NCBI GenBank assembly: GCA_027322375.1 | Contig: DAHVRS010000063.1 | Span: 1-5,760 of the forward strand | DNA length: 5,760 bases | DNA from: Brachybacterium sp. | GTDB taxonomy: Bacteria > Actinomycetota > Actinomycetes > Actinomycetales > Dermabacteraceae | Reading direction: 5' to 3' | Notes under the pieces: model-generated | Seen by the model: the letters and a program-made list of their open reading frames with translations, nothing else | What the model was told of the DNA's origin: nothing | Databases searched by the model: none | Program-made: the position numbers and the translations under genes | Part shown: positions 4,896 to 5,760 of the stretch, piece by piece | How positions within the stretch are numbered: the first letter of the stretch is position 1 | Layout: the number at the start of each line of letters is the position of its first letter

Positions 4896-5760
4896 CCGGT
4901 CCTGTCCCTGATCTGTCCGCTGCCGAGCTCGAGGACCTGCCGGTCCATGCCACCGAAATCGAGGCCGCTGCGGAGCGGCTCGAGTCCGTCCTGCGCCGCA
5001 CCCCGCTCGAGCTGAGCCCGCGCCTGTCCTCCCTCGCCGGGGTGCCGGTCTGGCTCAAGCGCGAGGACCTCCAGTCCGTGCGCTCCTACAAGCTGCGCGG
5101 CGCGCACCTGTTCCTCGACTCCCTCGATGAGCGCGAGCGGGAGGCCGGGGTGGTCGCCGCGAGCGCCGGGAACCATGCCCAGGGCGTCGCCCGCGCCTGC
5201 CGCGCGCTCGGCATCCACGGCCGGATCTACGTCCCGAGCACCACGCCCCGCCAGAAACGGGACCGGATCACCTCGATCGGCGGAGACCATGTGGAGCTCC
5301 AGCTGGTGGGCGAGACCTTCGACGACGCCGCCGAGGCCGCCGCACAGGACGCGGACCGCACCGGCGCGACCCTGGTCCCGCCCTTCGACCATCCGATGAT
5401 CATGGCCGGTCAGGGCACCGTCGCGCTCGAGGCCGCGGACCAGCTGCGCACCGAGCACGGCCGGGAGATGGGCACGATGGTGGTGCCCGTCGGCGGCGGC
5501 GGTCTGCTGGGCGGCTGCGGGGCCTGGCTGCGCGAACGCTCCCCGAGCACCCGGATCATCGGCGTCGAACCGGCCGGTGCGGTGTCGATGGCGGCGGCGG
5601 TCCGCGCGGGCCGACCCGTGACCCTCCACGAGATGGAGCGCTTCGTGGACGGTGCCGCGGTGCGGCGCGTCGGAGCGGGCCCGCTGCGCATGGTCCAGGC
5701 GATCTCCCCGGAGCTCCTCGCGGTCGAGGAGGGTGCGGTGTGCACCGAGATGCTCGAGCT
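4892..5760 (+). CDS. ilvA: Threonine ammonia-lyase (threonine dehydratase), 3'-truncated by the window edge
   Basis: PLP enzyme that deaminates threonine to 2-oxobutanoate, the first step to isoleucine. 289 codons are visible with no stop; the usual length is about 400-420 aa when the C-terminal regulatory (ACT-like) domain is present, so that domain would lie beyond the window. Landmarks: [14 protein letters not shown] (35-48), [19 protein letters not shown] (53-71, with Lys67 as the PLP Schiff-base lysine in SYKLRG), [13 protein letters not shown] (88-100), [12 protein letters not shown] (115-126), [18 protein letters not shown] (163-180), [12 protein letters not shown] (197-208, the glycine loop holding the PLP phosphate), IIGVEPAGA (222-230) and [11 protein letters not shown] (251-261), typical of the biosynthetic IlvA group. 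The ATG lies inside ATGA and shares bases with the ispF stop; no independent promoter is seen, so it is read from the IIB-ispF transcript at least in part. Confidence 0.93.
   Translation, partial: MTGPVPDLSAAELEDLPVHATEIEAAAERLESVLRRTPLELSPRLSSLAGVPVWLKREDLQSVRSYKLRGAHLFLDSLDEREREAGVVAASAGNHAQGVARACRALGIHGRIYVPSTTPRQKRDRITSIGGDHVELQLVGETFDDAAEAAAQDADRTGATLVPPFDHPMIMAGQGTVALEAADQLRTEHGREMGTMVVPVGGGGLLGGCGAWLRERSPSTRIIGVEPAGAVSMAAAVRAGRPVTLHEMERFVDGAAVRRVGAGPLRMVQAISPELLAVEEGAVCTEMLE

Noticed and set aside
4229..5629. Long minus-strand open frame of 466 codons across ispF and ilvA
   Set aside because: It is antisense to two genes with full motif support. Long antisense frames are expected in very GC-rich DNA, and the product has no recognisable domain.
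1..5760. Mobile element, CRISPR array, tRNA, rRNA or riboswitch
   Set aside because: No transposase or integrase motif, no terminal inverted repeats, no regularly spaced repeats beyond the short promoter repeat, and no tRNA-like or rRNA-like stretch was seen.

Overview
The window is very GC-rich, with G or C in most third codon positions, frequent GTG starts and 4-nt start/stop overlaps. Its proteins closely resemble those of high-GC Gram-positive Actinobacteria: a RegX3-type response regulator, a CarD that keeps the mycobacterial NWSRRYKAN block, and an LpqE-like lipoprotein. A member of the Micrococcales or a related lineage (for example the Dermabacteraceae) is my best guess, but the sequence does not fix the genus.

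Layout. Positions 1-530 (+) hold the C-terminal three quarters of a phosphate-type response regulator (regX3). It ends in stacked hairpins at 529-593 that face a convergent lipoprotein gene (619-1113, -). A 325-base divergent region follows. It carries tandem TCAC-type repeats resembling a PhoP/PHO box and an extended -10 element for carD. carD (1439-1921, +) is followed by an open but motif-poor IspD homologue (1936-2712, +) and a strong hairpin (2737-2760). On the minus strand a canonical-looking ispD (3858-3097) is tightly coupled to a small CxxC/CxxC zinc-ribbon protein (3086-2775). A roughly 100-130 base divergent gap then leads to a + strand cassette in which each gene overlaps the next by 4 nt: an orphan galactitol-type PTS IIB protein (3988-4293), ispF (4290-4895) and the first 289 codons of threonine ammonia-lyase ilvA (4892 to the window end).

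How the genes fit together. Mycobacteria carry the order lpqE / carD-ispD-ispF. This window keeps the elements of that order, but the IspD copy in the ancestral position has lost the glycine-rich CTP loop. A second IspD with that loop intact lies on the other strand, and ispF has been split off behind a PTS IIB gene. IspD and IspF catalyse steps of the MEP isoprenoid pathway (CDP-ME formation and MEcPP cyclisation). CarD tunes RNA polymerase open-complex formation. RegX3 answers phosphate limitation and could plausibly act on the PHO-like repeats beside the lipoprotein gene.

The genes are mostly conserved core genes. I see no mobile element, CRISPR array, tRNA or rRNA. The points most worth a second look are the two unequal IspD homologues, the IIB-IspF-IlvA coupling, the zinc-ribbon partner of IspD, and the PHO-like operator.
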